From positions 1 through 33,883 of the IMG/VR virus record IMGVR_UViG_3300005664_000028: a DNA stretch of 33,883 nt; one strand, written 5' to 3'. The stretch is from a virus. Below the pieces are notes generated by a model that saw only the letters and a list, made by a program, of their open reading frames with translations, did no database searches and had not been told where the DNA came from. Below, piece after piece: positions 6,548 through 16,112 of the stretch (the stretch's first letter is position 1; the number at the start of each line of letters is the position of its first letter). The position numbers and the translations under genes were made by a program.

Positions 6548-8251
6548 CTAACTGATACCCGAAGACAAAGACCAACCATTCAGATCTCGGAATCGGACAG
6601 TTTGCGTACCATACACAAGTACGCCAGCATAAATGTTTAGCTCTTCAAATTCTGCAATGATGTTCTCTTCGTTAGTACGATAGACAGCAACACCATCAAC
6701 AAAAGCAGTAGCCATAGCACTAGAAATTTCTAGTCTCATGGTGTGCCAACCGTTACTCAGAGCAGTAATAGCCTTGGCAGTAGTCTCCTGTGTCGTGCCT
6801 GCCCAGAACGTCACCTTGTCGTCGCCGCTAACTCTCAGAGAGACACCACCAGTGCCAGCCGCGAAGCCGGCTGATGTATTAACAGCAACGCCAACATACT
6901 CGCTAGCCCCATCAAGAGAAGCTTGCACTTCAAAGTCAACTTCGACAGCATACCCAGCGAAGCTAGCAGAGAAAGGAGTGTTGTGACGAGCAGTGCAAAG
7001 AGTAGAAGCGCCAGCGCCTACACAGTTCACCTGACCTGAAACAACAGTCCATGTCCCGTTCTGCGTAGTGAGGTTAGTGGTAGCAGTAAGACCATCACTA
7101 ACGTCTGCTACCCACACAGGCCAATAAGAGTATGAACGATTCAAACCGCTCAACGTACTCTTTGTCACGCGCATGATGTAGTTAAGAGCCATTGACGGCT
7201 GAACAATCCCAAACGGGAGAGACGTTCCCCCCATTCCTCCGGTGTTCCCAGTGAAGACAGGAGTCGTGTACCAGTGCGCGTGCGCTCCCGCTGCGGTACC
7301 GACTGCTGTTCCTCCTGTCTTCGTACGCGCTACGTTTTCAGTTCCACCTGAAAGGTTAGGAGCATTAATGTCTGCTTCGACGTAGTGGTAGTGCAACCCT
7401 TGAACATCGGTCGTTCCAGCAGGGTGCTGATGAGACATGGAATGCGTATGCTCTACCATGTTGGCAGGTTCCAGCGCACGAGTCCCACTACCAAACTTCA
7501 CACCAATAGAGCTAGCACCGATAGTGCTAGAGGAATAGTAACCAACGATAGTACGATCTCGAAGGTCAGGAATATTAAAATGTGTGCCGTCAGCACTGCC
7601 AAAAGTAGTACCGATAACAGCAAACAAATCAGGATAAGAGACTCGAAGAAGAGAAGCTCCGTTACAAATAGCCCAACCATCAGGAGCGGTGCTGCCAGCG
7701 TAAGCAACAATAGTACCCACAGGGGTATCAACACCAGCAGTGATACTAACGTTCAACTCACTGTTAAAGTCAATGTCTTCCCAGGAGATTGTTGAAGCCC
7801 CTGCCTTAAGATACTTTCCAGAGGAACCTTTAGTAAGCTCTGTGTACGTACCAGCACCAGTGCCGACAGCAAGAGAGCCAAGCTGAGTAAAAACTGCCTT
7901 TGGAAGATACGTACCACCAGCAGTTTGAAGACTATCAATATCGTCTTGAATAGCTGCAACGTCAGCAGCAGCAGCAAACTTCAATGTCGGACGAACCAAC
8001 ATACGAGAACCTGTTCCCGTATCTAGCCACAGAGGGTCTGTCTCGTTATCGGGTCCGTAAAACTGCACAAGTCCTTGATCGTTAGAAAGAACTTCAGTGA
8101 CAGTCTCACCAAGAATGTTGAGCAGATCAGTGACCTGAGTACCGCTAGTGCGGGAGTCCCACACCTCAACAGGAACGCTAGGTCGCGGGTTTCCCGTCGC
8201 CACATCAATGACGTAATCACCGGGAGTAGACGCGTACAAAGAGCGGGCCAT
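6548..8251 (-). CDS. Tail fibre with collar domain and C-terminal lectin-like domain
   Basis: The 567-aa protein begins with a small strand-rich domain (1-90), then a heptad-like segment ADVAAIQDDIDSLQ (96-109) suited to trimerisation. The phage tail collar domain follows (about 177-235) with PVGTIVAYAG, PDGWAICNG and FNIPDLRDR. A His-rich stretch (HTHSMSHQHP) lies in the receptor-binding head typical of collar fibres. The last 170 residues predict as an all-beta concanavalin A/laminin G-like jelly roll (WHTMRLEISSAMATAFVDG, FRDLNGWSL). It likely binds the host surface. ATG 8251 has GGAGG at a 7-nt spacer. A GCCGATAG promoter candidate lies about 40 nt upstream. Confidence 0.85.
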   Translation of the reverse strand: MARSLYASTPGDYVIDVATGNPRPSVPVEVWDSRTSGTQVTDLLNILGETVTEVLSNDQGLVQFYGPDNETDPLWLDTGTGSRMLVRPTLKFAAAADVAAIQDDIDSLQTAGGTYLPKAVFTQLGSLAVGTGAGTYTELTKGSSGKYLKAGASTISWEDIDFNSELNVSITAGVDTPVGTIVAYAGSTAPDGWAICNGASLLRVSYPDLFAVIGTTFGSADGTHFNIPDLRDRTIVGYYSSSTIGASSIGVKFGSGTRALEPANMVEHTHSMSHQHPAGTTDVQGLHYHYVEADINAPNLSGGTENVARTKTGGTAVGTAAGAHAHWYTTPVFTGNTGGMGGTSLPFGIVQPSMALNYIMRVTKSTLSGLNRSYSYWPVWVADVSDGLTATTNLTTQNGTWTVVSGQVNCVGAGASTLCTARHNTPFSASFAGYAVEVDFEVQASLDGASEYVGVAVNTSAGFAAGTGGVSLRVSGDDKVTFWAGTTQETTAKAITALSNGWHTMRLEISSAMATAFVDGVAVYRTNEENIIAEFEELNIYAGVLVYGTQTVRFRDLNGWSLSSGIS

Positions 8252-8291
8252 CAGGCAGCCTCCAAAAGACAGAAATTCTTCTCTATAAGAG

Positions 8292-8319
8292 CTATCGGCA
8301 GAATCGTCTACCTAGTAAC
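8292..8319 (-). promoter_or_regulatory. Candidate phage-sigma promoter P2 (GTTAC-N15-GCCGATAG)
   Basis: GCCGATAG lies at 8299-8292 on the minus strand with GTTAC 15 nt upstream (8319-8315), the same -35-like string and spacing as P1. It sits between the Gp37-like gene and the fibre gene, with the -35 overlapping the last codons of the former. Confidence 0.55.
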
Positions 8320-9657
8320 GACAACCAACTCTCGCAAGAGTTGAATGTTTGTTTGTAAAGTAAGCTGCGTAGAATAATCTCCCGCCTCGTCTACTGAAGC
8401 AGAGATTGCAACTACTCTTATCTTCTCCACTGACACAGGATCACTAGGTCGGCCCTCAGAAGCAAAGCCTACCCAATCTCCTACTTGATAGTCAAGAAAA
8501 GCACGATTAATAGTGATCGGATCTCCACCGCTTTGCTCAATCTCTATAAAAGGAGGAGCAGAGATTGTCCATGAACTAAGTTCTTCTTTATACTTCTCAA
8601 GCTCAGCAGAAGTAAGAGCGGCAGGGGACTGCGTAACGTCAGGCCCAGTACCGTCACCGGGAATTGTGACAAAACGTTCTCTGCGTCCCCACGAAGTACG
8701 AGACTCTACATCATGAATGCCTTTAAGGACACTGCCACCAACAGGCTGATACAAACTAGTATCAAACAACCCAAACACACTGTTACCTATGTCAGCACGA
8801 TCACGAGTCCTTGACTTCTGAAAAAGCACTGGGTTATAGAACACAACACTCTCAGAAAGATCTTCACCTAGGTCTTCTGCAACGTGCAAAATTCCACCGG
8901 GAGCCATGTAGAAAGAACTGTTCTGAATTTTGGCGCACTCCGAAAGAAGGTCTAAAAGATTGACACCGTTAGCCTGACACGTACCATCTCGATCTTGAGT
9001 AGGCGTCCACGCTACCCCGGCTGAGTCTGTAGTGACACTAAAAGAAAAGGCGAGTGTAGGAAGAAAGCTGCGCGCGAGATTGGTAACAGAAGTGTCTGCC
9101 TCATCCTTGAGAAACCTCTGCTTAGCACGCAAGTACATCTGGTACCAGTGGCGCATCATGTTCGTCTTCTCGTACGGATCTAACAGAGAAGTAGCTAATT
9201 CTCCGTACTTGTACAACATTCCACTACCTTCAGTAAAAGTAGCAGCAGTTATCTCAGCGTCGTTGATAATAGATTGCCCAGGCAACGCAGCAATATCCTT
9301 ATTGACTATAGGAGGAAGCACAATAGCGTGACGCAAGCAATCGAGAACGCCTTTACCGCTAACCGTCACTTGACGATCAAGACTCTCGTCTACATAAGAA
9401 ATCTCAGAGTTAGTAGGCAGCCAGTCAAAAACAAGCACCTCATCTAGGTAAAACTCCCAGAGGTTATCGCTCTCAAAAATCCTATCAAAGACATCGCCGT
9501 AGTCTAAGAAGTCCGAGTCCAGATCAAATGTGCATGACGCGGCACCGGGACCGTCAAGCTCAGACGACAACATCAAACTACGAAAAGGTACAACAGTGAT
9601 AAGTTCGCCAGTGACAGAACGAACCTTAACAACCCATGAGCCGGATGTATTAGACAT
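8308..9657 (-). CDS. Minor tail protein, ReqiPepy6 Gp37-like / Tal-like
   Basis: The 449-aa product is placed between the distal tail protein and the fibre, the usual position of tail-associated (Tal-like) proteins. Its N-terminal half has the strand pattern and phrases of the Siphovirus Gp37-like family (ITVVPFRSLMLSSELDGPGA, LWEFYLDEVLVFDW, VTVSGKGVLDCL). Its C-terminal half ends with the DYQVGDWVGFASEG ... QLTLQTNIQLLREL pattern of hub proteins. It likely forms the tail-tip hub to which fibres attach. I use ATG 9657, which overlaps the end of the upstream gene by 8 nt. A longer frame to 9813 would read through the upstream gene and gives an unlikely leucine-rich N-terminus. Confidence 0.75.
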   Translation of the reverse strand: MSNTSGSWVVKVRSVTGELITVVPFRSLMLSSELDGPGAASCTFDLDSDFLDYGDVFDRIFESDNLWEFYLDEVLVFDWLPTNSEISYVDESLDRQVTVSGKGVLDCLRHAIVLPPIVNKDIAALPGQSIINDAEITAATFTEGSGMLYKYGELATSLLDPYEKTNMMRHWYQMYLRAKQRFLKDEADTSVTNLARSFLPTLAFSFSVTTDSAGVAWTPTQDRDGTCQANGVNLLDLLSECAKIQNSSFYMAPGGILHVAEDLGEDLSESVVFYNPVLFQKSRTRDRADIGNSVFGLFDTSLYQPVGGSVLKGIHDVESRTSWGRRERFVTIPGDGTGPDVTQSPAALTSAELEKYKEELSSWTISAPPFIEIEQSGGDPITINRAFLDYQVGDWVGFASEGRPSDPVSVEKIRVVAISASVDEAGDYSTQLTLQTNIQLLRELVVVTR

Positions 9658-10981
9658 AAGGCTCACGATAATTAAGGAACATCTGACCGCTAAAGTCAGG
9701 AGACACTTCAACCCCAACATACTCAACAGTAACTGTATTTGCACCTTGTTGAAGAGATAGCCACAACGGATTACCGTACGAAGAAACTTTGCCAGTAACA
9801 GGACTATCAGCACGATGGATATTCAACGTTCCTACAACCCCAATAGTTGTAGGAAAAGCTGCGCTACGGTCTGATTTCACAGTGATGGACTCACTGTCAA
9901 TCGTTGTCACAACAGAGTGAACGTAGTACACAGTGCCAGCAGAACCAGTAGAGAAATTAGGCCCAGAAGAAAGAACACTAGACAGTCCAGAAGTACTAAT
10001 GTCATGAAAGTAGAGAGGGGTTCCAACAGTAAAGTCAGTCATGTCTGTGCCAGAAGGCAGAGATATGGAATTAGATCCAATATCGGTAGTACCAGCAGCC
10101 AGACTTTCACCAGAACGAAGAGCAACAGACTGATCAAAAAAGAATCTTGTACGCTCGCCAGACACAAGAGCAGTATCTTCGTACTGGAACCAATGCGCGT
10201 TTGCAGACAGTGGAGAGGCTGTCGTGACTCTGAAATCACTAGGATTAGCACCAAAAATACTCAGTGAGCAGCCATAGCCAGTAGTCACAGAACTACCAGC
10301 ATTGAATACAGGAGAAGCCAACCCCTCAAACAGTTCAACAGAACGAACAGGTCCATAGAAAAAAGGGTCACTGAGAACAAGATCAACAGAGAACGTCGCG
10401 CGATTACGACCAGTCATCTCTGGTTCCATCGCTCCACCAATCTGTGCCCGAGCAGTAGCCTCAAGAATCTTCTGTCCGGCCACCGCCCCCGACTCTCCGG
10501 CATCAACAACATCGCCAGTCTCAGAATCACGATAAACAACCTCACCGTTAGCGTCGCGTTCAAGAGTTCGCCAACGTCGTGTCAGTTCTACCTGACGGTC
10601 AGGAGTCCAGAACAGTCGCTGCAATGCTTCCCAGTTCTGATTAAACTGAAATTCAGAGTCCCCTGTTTCCAAGTTCGTATCAGGATCAAGACCGTTCACG
10701 TACATCTCAAGAACAATTGTGCGAGACGCTGCAATCTTAGGACGGAAAGCCTGTCCGGCACGGTACGCATACACAGGATCAGACCCTCGAAGGCCAGGAA
10801 ATCCACGAGGAGACCCTCCGAAATTAGATACGGCCCACGCGTACCTGTTCAGAGACACGCCATCAACAGACCACCACTCGTCAGCACTCGTCGTACGCCA
10901 TGACTCGTCAGAAGTTGTCGAAGCGCGACGGTACTGCGACAGTGTATGCACTGACGGATCGTATTGCCCTGTATCAAACAC
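9650..10981 (-). CDS. Distal tail protein (Dit-like)
   Basis: The 443-aa product follows the tape measure gene, where Dit proteins are encoded. Its N-terminal domain (about 1-200) contains WWSVDGVSLNRYAWAVSNFG, then TIVLEMYVNG and a WEALQRLFW segment, the usual phrases of Dit N-domains that form the ring at the end of the tail tube. After SDPFFYGP the C-terminal half is strand-rich with Ser/Thr/Gly-rich loops and could carry a carbohydrate-binding or galectin-like insertion. GTG 10981 is preceded by GGGAG at about 9 nt and lies 3 nt after the tape measure stop. Confidence 0.75.
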   Translation of the reverse strand: MFDTGQYDPSVHTLSQYRRASTTSDESWRTTSADEWWSVDGVSLNRYAWAVSNFGGSPRGFPGLRGSDPVYAYRAGQAFRPKIAASRTIVLEMYVNGLDPDTNLETGDSEFQFNQNWEALQRLFWTPDRQVELTRRWRTLERDANGEVVYRDSETGDVVDAGESGAVAGQKILEATARAQIGGAMEPEMTGRNRATFSVDLVLSDPFFYGPVRSVELFEGLASPVFNAGSSVTTGYGCSLSIFGANPSDFRVTTASPLSANAHWFQYEDTALVSGERTRFFFDQSVALRSGESLAAGTTDIGSNSISLPSGTDMTDFTVGTPLYFHDISTSGLSSVLSSGPNFSTGSAGTVYYVHSVVTTIDSESITVKSDRSAAFPTTIGVVGTLNIHRADSPVTGKVSSYGNPLWLSLQQGANTVTVEYVGVEVSPDFSGQMFLNYREPYV

Positions 10982-10984
10982 GAC

Positions 10985-13900
10985 TTAGTACTCCCGACTT
11001 GTCATCTTTTTGAGTTGCCGCTGGATTGAGTCCGTGGAGCGTTCCCGGTAGGGGTTATGGACGTTGATGTTTTGGTTTTCGATAGTGAAGCGTCGAGAAC
11101 TGTCATGGGTGACGTTCGTGGATTTGACTCGTGGTGCGTCTGGCACGGAAAGTTTGGGCGTGATCGGCAGGGGATTGAACGAGAATTGAGGACTCACGAG
11201 CTTCTGAGTTTGGGCATGAGTCATCACCCTGCCCCGTTCTGCCGGTAGGACGATCTCTGGGCCGTATTCGCCCACAAGGTAGGGCTGCATACCTTCGATC
11301 AGACCGCCCATTGCTCTCTTGCCCTTGGGCTTAGATTTCTTTTTGGCCTTGCCCTTGGGAGTGGCTAGCGTGCCGCCTTCTGCCGTAGGAATCATGGCGT
11401 TGATTTCACGAAGACTCACGGCGAGATCCTGAAGCGAGAAACCAAAGTCAGTCAAGGAATCACGAGCGGCAATGACTCCATCGGAGCCTTCGATACCTGC
11501 TGCTGTGAGCTTGGCGTAGTCAGCTTTGTCTTTCTCGATCTGCTTGAGGCTCTCGTCATAACGAAGCTGGGCTGCTTCGAGTTCCACCCGTGCTGCTTCC
11601 CGGTCTACCGCTGTTGAGTTGGAGTCAGCAAGCACCCGTTTAGCGTTCTGCTTGGCGCTGTTGAGTTCGCTTGATGCTTGGCGCTGAGTGAATCCTGAGT
11701 TGTGCTGAGCAACGGTCTTGCCCATGTCTTCAATTGCTACGCGTGCTTGCTCTTGGGCTTCTACGAGTGCCTGCTGAGCGCGGATCTGATCTCGAATAGA
11801 ACGGCGCTGATTCTCTAGCTCTCGATCTCGACGGCGAAGAGCTTCCTCACGATTCGTGCGGGCTTCGTTGCCAGCTTCTCTCGCATCGTAGGCACGCTGC
11901 TGGGCGGGCTTCATCTTCGAGTACTTGGCGCGTGCCTTGGCTTCGTTGAGGGCTATGGCGTATCCGGCTTCAAAAGCAAGATCTGACGGAGACTTAGCCG
12001 CTCGACCGCCTTTCTCGAATCGCTGTGCGAGTCCGACGATGCCGCCCGTGGCGTATCGAGTACGGCGCTTCCTGAAGCCTGAGTCACCCTTGCTGTTCGT
12101 CTGATTGAGTTTCTCTAGGTTGTCGTATCCGATAGCTTTCGCCGCTGACTTTCGGATCACAAACTCTCCGGGCATGAGAAGAGCTTGAACGGAATCCGTG
12201 TCGCCTTGGCCGGGAACGATACCGCCGTTCGCTCCGGCAACCTTCGTCGCTGACGTTTCTCCTCCTGATGCTCGACCGCCGCCGCCTGAGGAAAGCTGAG
12301 CCTTGAGGCTAATGGCGTTGAGTAGCTGGGATTCAATGGTGCTGATTGCTGATCCATCGACGCTGACAAGAGTTGTCTGAGACAGAATCTCTTTGTCCTT
12401 CTGAAGCTTCGAGATGATCTCGTCTGCCTCTTCGAGACTCTTGGGCTTGACGTTCGGATCTACTTCGTTGGCTTCGAGATCATGAAGCTCTTTTTCTGCC
12501 TGAGCTCTCTTTGCCGTGAGTTCGTCAATCTTCAGCGTTGCTTCTGGCGTTGCTTTCTTCCTGCTGAGCCTGTTGATCTGCGCGTCAATATCGGCAATCG
12601 TGTTGCGTAGCTTGCCTTCGTGGATCTGGATTTCAATAGGCGTGTTTGACGCGCTCTTCATCACGGAGATCAGCTTTTGGCCTTCGGTGGCGTTCTGTGC
12701 CCAAGCAGGTAGGGAGGCATATAGCTGAGCGGTCATCTGCCCGTACTTGGCCTTGGCAACGTCTGCGCTCACGCCAGACGAGAGAAGCTGTTGATAGAAC
12801 TTTTCAATGCCTTGGGCTTGGGTAGTGACTGCTTGGCCGAAAGCTCCTAAGACCGGGATGCCTTGTGCGTTCGTGGAGTAGAAAGCCTGCTGCTCGTACT
12901 TACCCTTGGCTACCGCCGTGTTGAACTTGGCTTGACTTGCCGAGAGACGAGCTTGAGCCTGCTCGACTACTGCGGCGTTAGCGGTTCCCTTTGCCAACGT
13001 GTCAAAGAACTTCTGGGCACCGACCCGTGCCTGAGTGAACGGATCTGTTTTGAACTGTTCAAGGTTGGTGCCGTACTGGGCCAGGAAACTGGTTAGCTGC
13101 GGCATCTTCTCCGCCGCCTGCTCCGTGTTGAGTCCTAGTGCCTTCACGTTATCGACAAACGTGGCGAAGCCTTCAGAATCAAGGGAGCTACCGAAAGAGG
13201 TAAGCACGGAGTCGAGCCGCTTTAGACCTTCATCCCCGACTCGTAGCGCGTCCTGCAATTCCGCCTTGAACTTCTGGGCGCGGTCGTAGGCCGCGATGTC
13301 GTCTGCGGTCGTTCCTGGTTCAAAGCGGGTGGTTGTCGTCGGTGCTGCTTGATTACTCCCGCTAGGAACTGTGGATTGAGTCGGTGGCTTCATCTTGCTG
13401 ACCACCTGGAGATCCTTGGCGTTTTGCTTGAGTTCGTCTGACCACTGGGAAGATGACTTCGCGTTGATCTCGTTTGCCGTGTACCAGTCGTTCAGCTTGA
13501 CCGCGCCCACGGTGATCGCAGCGGCCACGGCTGCGATGCCTGCTGCGATTGCGCCTACTGTTCCCGCCGCTGTGCCTGCCAAGGCCGGGATGCCAGCGAG
13601 GAACTTGGAGAACTTGCCGCCCTTGCCTGCTGCTAGTCCGCCAGCGTCTCCGACTGTCTCGACGGTCTTCAGCAAGCCAACGGCTACCGCCGCCTTCTTC
13701 GCGGCTGCCCCCAACCTAACCAGACGCGTAACAAACTTATCGTAGATACCAATAACAATAATACCAGCACCAACAAGACCAGCAACAGTTCCAGCTAGCT
13801 TAACGAACTGTCCAATAACAGGAATACTAGCAAGTGTATTAAGTATAGTAGCAAGAACATCAAATACAGTGATAAGAGAGGTAACAAAAGTTAGAACACC

Positions 13901-16099
13901 AGAGTCAATAAGCTTAGCAAAAATGCTAGCAATAGAAGCAATGGCACGAATAAACTTATCCATGTTCTCTGGCTGCCCAAGCACCCGCATCAACTCAAAA
14001 ACAGCAGGAAGAAGCTCAGTCCTGATCACGCCAATACTAGTAGTCAGCGCACCAAGATCCACCATACTAGCAAGCCCACGGAAAATATCTCCGAACAACT
14101 TACCAACCTCAGAGAGAACAGGCTTAAGGTCATCAAAGAACTTATTAAGCTTCCCTCCCTCCTGCGAAGCGCCCTTAACAGTGACAGCCCAGCCCTTTGC
14201 AACTGCGTCGAAACGTTGCATGAGCCAATCGGTCGTATCGCCCGCTGCTTTGAAGACAGAAGAGATGATAGAACCAAAGCTCTTAATAATACTGATGAAC
14301 TGTGTCAGTCTCGTACCAACAGTGTCGAAAGAGTTCTCATTGAGAGAGGCAGACCAGTCACGGAAGTCGTCAGCCAGCCCAGCAATGGTCTGACCAACAA
14401 ACTTTGTCAACGGACGGGCAGCGTCAGCGATCAGGCGGAACGCGTCCATAACAGACAGAAGTGCGTCGCCTAGAGAACCGATGACCTTGACGTTCGACTT
14501 ACCCAGACGAGCGAAGCTATCCTGCCACGGTCCAGAGGCCATCATCTCAACGCCCTTAGCTGCTACCTTACCGACAGCACCAGCAGCAGAGGAGAGGATA
14601 GGCTTCAGAGAACTCAAGATAGTCTTGAACTTACCTACCTGTGGAACGATAGGCCCGAAGAAAGATTTCTGAGCGGCCTTCTGAACCTTCTGCCACGCAG
14701 GGTAGAGATCAGTGAGCGCACCAACGACCTTACGAGCAGCGGGAGCCATCTGTGCGAGAGCTTCGGCGTACGTCTTAGGTACAGGAGACCCATTCTCCTT
14801 GCCGAACAGAGAGAACGCTTTACCCACACCCCTGAATGCAAGGGCTACACCGCCAGCAGCCGCTGCCACAGCGAGAATACCACCAGGAACAGTAGCAATC
14901 ACCCCACCGAGTTGTGCCAAAGCATTAGCGAAAACGACAGCGGCACCGCCAGCAGCAGCCAACAAGGACACAATAGACTGCAAAGAGAACGCAACAGTAG
15001 CAATACCCAGACCAAGGAAAGCAGCCTTGACTTGGTAGAAACTTCCACCAACTGCCTTCATGACCCCGGTCAGTTTAGAATACGTACGTTGTACTCTCGT
15101 GCCCTTCTTACTCGCTTCGTCTGCTTGACGATTACTCTCCGCCATAGCAGCCGCATTAGAAGCTAGCTCGTGCGCGTGAGAATCAAAGTTCTTCGCATTA
15201 GAACCAAACTCCAAGCTAAGATTGTGCATGGAATCTCGGTACGCGTTTACCTGCGTAGGTGACAACTTCCCACGAACAGCGTCCAAAGTATCCATGAAAG
15301 TCTGAAGACCACTCTCGGCCTTTTTAACCTCGGTAATAAGGTCACCAGAGCCGCCGTCAATCCTACCAAGAGCACTGGAATCTTTTCCTGAGATCTGCTT
15401 ATTAAAAACGTCAGCTAGACGCTTGTATCCAACAAGCTGCTCATCAAGATTATCCTTTATGTTCTTGTGCGCGCGTGTCTCACGTACTGCGTTCTCCTTG
15501 TAAGCAGCATCCCACGCTTTATTTATACGGCTAATCTGTTGAAGAGTTTCCTTACCCAGCTTCTCTTGTTTCGATAAACTCTCTTTGTAAGCGCGCGACT
15601 CACGCACTTCCTTCTCTTTATAAGCAGCGTTCCACGCCTTACTGATACGGTTAATCTGTCGAAAAGTCTCTCCGCCTAAACTCTTCTGACGAGACAGATC
15701 GTCTCTGTAAGAACGTGTCTGACGCGCTGTGTTCTCTTTATCAGCAGCAATCTTAGCCCTGTTAAGACGCTGAATCCACTGAAAGGTCTCCTTGCCCAGT
15801 CTCTTTTGGGCCGCTAGAGCTTCTTTGTCGGACCTCTTTTTGGCAGCCGCTGCCTTAGCTTCAGCAGAACTAACCGCAGAAGCTGTCCTCTTTGCTACCT
15901 TAGAATCTTTCTGGCGAGCAGCGGTGGTTTCTTTTACTGCGTCTGTCTGATCTTCTTGTGCGTCAGTAGCTTTCTTTGTACCCTTAACAGTTTTATCATT
16001 AAGAGCGTCAAGACGCTTCTCAACATTCTTCAGAGACTGAAGAAACTTTCCGAAGTTGGCAACGGCGGTATACTTGACGCGGTAATCTCTTTCCGCCAT
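10985..16099 (-). CDS. Tail tape measure protein
   Basis: At 1704 aa this is by far the largest gene and sets tail length; the rule of about 0.15 nm per residue predicts a tail near 250 nm. The N-terminal 220 residues are charged helices with three exact-length 40-residue repeats. Hydrophobic membrane-active stretches follow at roughly 360-440 (ATVAFSLQSIVSLLAAAGGA) and near 760-870. A Lys/Glu/Gln coiled coil precedes a C-terminus with typical tape measure phrases (LMPGEFVIRKSAAKAIG, YLVGEYGPEIVLPAERG). ATG 16099 is preferred over TTG 16105 because AAGGAGGGG lies 7 nt upstream of the ATG. The codon composition changes sharply near 13720. Confidence 0.93.
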   Translation of the reverse strand: MAERDYRVKYTAVANFGKFLQSLKNVEKRLDALNDKTVKGTKKATDAQEDQTDAVKETTAARQKDSKVAKRTASAVSSAEAKAAAAKKRSDKEALAAQKRLGKETFQWIQRLNRAKIAADKENTARQTRSYRDDLSRQKSLGGETFRQINRISKAWNAAYKEKEVRESRAYKESLSKQEKLGKETLQQISRINKAWDAAYKENAVRETRAHKNIKDNLDEQLVGYKRLADVFNKQISGKDSSALGRIDGGSGDLITEVKKAESGLQTFMDTLDAVRGKLSPTQVNAYRDSMHNLSLEFGSNAKNFDSHAHELASNAAAMAESNRQADEASKKGTRVQRTYSKLTGVMKAVGGSFYQVKAAFLGLGIATVAFSLQSIVSLLAAAGGAAVVFANALAQLGGVIATVPGGILAVAAAAGGVALAFRGVGKAFSLFGKENGSPVPKTYAEALAQMAPAARKVVGALTDLYPAWQKVQKAAQKSFFGPIVPQVGKFKTILSSLKPILSSAAGAVGKVAAKGVEMMASGPWQDSFARLGKSNVKVIGSLGDALLSVMDAFRLIADAARPLTKFVGQTIAGLADDFRDWSASLNENSFDTVGTRLTQFISIIKSFGSIISSVFKAAGDTTDWLMQRFDAVAKGWAVTVKGASQEGGKLNKFFDDLKPVLSEVGKLFGDIFRGLASMVDLGALTTSIGVIRTELLPAVFELMRVLGQPENMDKFIRAIASIASIFAKLIDSGVLTFVTSLITVFDVLATILNTLASIPVIGQFVKLAGTVAGLVGAGIIVIGIYDKFVTRLVRLGAAAKKAAVAVGLLKTVETVGDAGGLAAGKGGKFSKFLAGIPALAGTAAGTVGAIAAGIAAVAAAITVGAVKLNDWYTANEINAKSSSQWSDELKQNAKDLQVVSKMKPPTQSTVPSGSNQAAPTTTTRFEPGTTADDIAAYDRAQKFKAELQDALRVGDEGLKRLDSVLTSFGSSLDSEGFATFVDNVKALGLNTEQAAEKMPQLTSFLAQYGTNLEQFKTDPFTQARVGAQKFFDTLAKGTANAAVVEQAQARLSASQAKFNTAVAKGKYEQQAFYSTNAQGIPVLGAFGQAVTTQAQGIEKFYQQLLSSGVSADVAKAKYGQMTAQLYASLPAWAQNATEGQKLISVMKSASNTPIEIQIHEGKLRNTIADIDAQINRLSRKKATPEATLKIDELTAKRAQAEKELHDLEANEVDPNVKPKSLEEADEIISKLQKDKEILSQTTLVSVDGSAISTIESQLLNAISLKAQLSSGGGGRASGGETSATKVAGANGGIVPGQGDTDSVQALLMPGEFVIRKSAAKAIGYDNLEKLNQTNSKGDSGFRKRRTRYATGGIVGLAQRFEKGGRAAKSPSDLAFEAGYAIALNEAKARAKYSKMKPAQQRAYDAREAGNEARTNREEALRRRDRELENQRRSIRDQIRAQQALVEAQEQARVAIEDMGKTVAQHNSGFTQRQASSELNSAKQNAKRVLADSNSTAVDREAARVELEAAQLRYDESLKQIEKDKADYAKLTAAGIEGSDGVIAARDSLTDFGFSLQDLAVSLREINAMIPTAEGGTLATPKGKAKKKSKPKGKRAMGGLIEGMQPYLVGEYGPEIVLPAERGRVMTHAQTQKLVSPQFSFNPLPITPKLSVPDAPRVKSTNVTHDSSRRFTIENQNINVHNPYRERSTDSIQRQLKKMTSREY
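15446..15805 (-). repeat. Three tandem 40-residue (120-bp) repeats in the tape measure gene
   Basis: Units beginning KRLGKETFQWIQRLNRA, KSLGGETFRQINRISKA and EKLGKETLQQISRINKA follow each other at exactly 40-residue intervals. Each contains LGxETxxxIxRxxKA, an AxKE segment and a terminal RxxR-Y/H-K/R element. The DNA copies are clearly diverged, so the duplication is not recent. Confidence 0.85.
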
Positions 16100-16112
16100 T
16101 GCCAACCCCTCC

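Noticed and set aside
9658-9813. N-terminal extension of the Gp37-like protein
   Set aside because: The extra 52 residues are read from sequence encoding the distal tail protein in another frame, are leucine-rich and have no ribosome site; ATG 9657 is a normal overlap start.
12588-12595. GCCGATAT inside the tape measure gene as a promoter
   Set aside because: It lies in the middle of a coding region with no gene start nearby; treated as chance. The same applies to GCCGATAC at 26242-26249 in the decoration gene.
13869-14393. Plus-strand frame of 174 aa within the tape measure gene
   Set aside because: Low-complexity shadow of the tape measure frame with no start signal.
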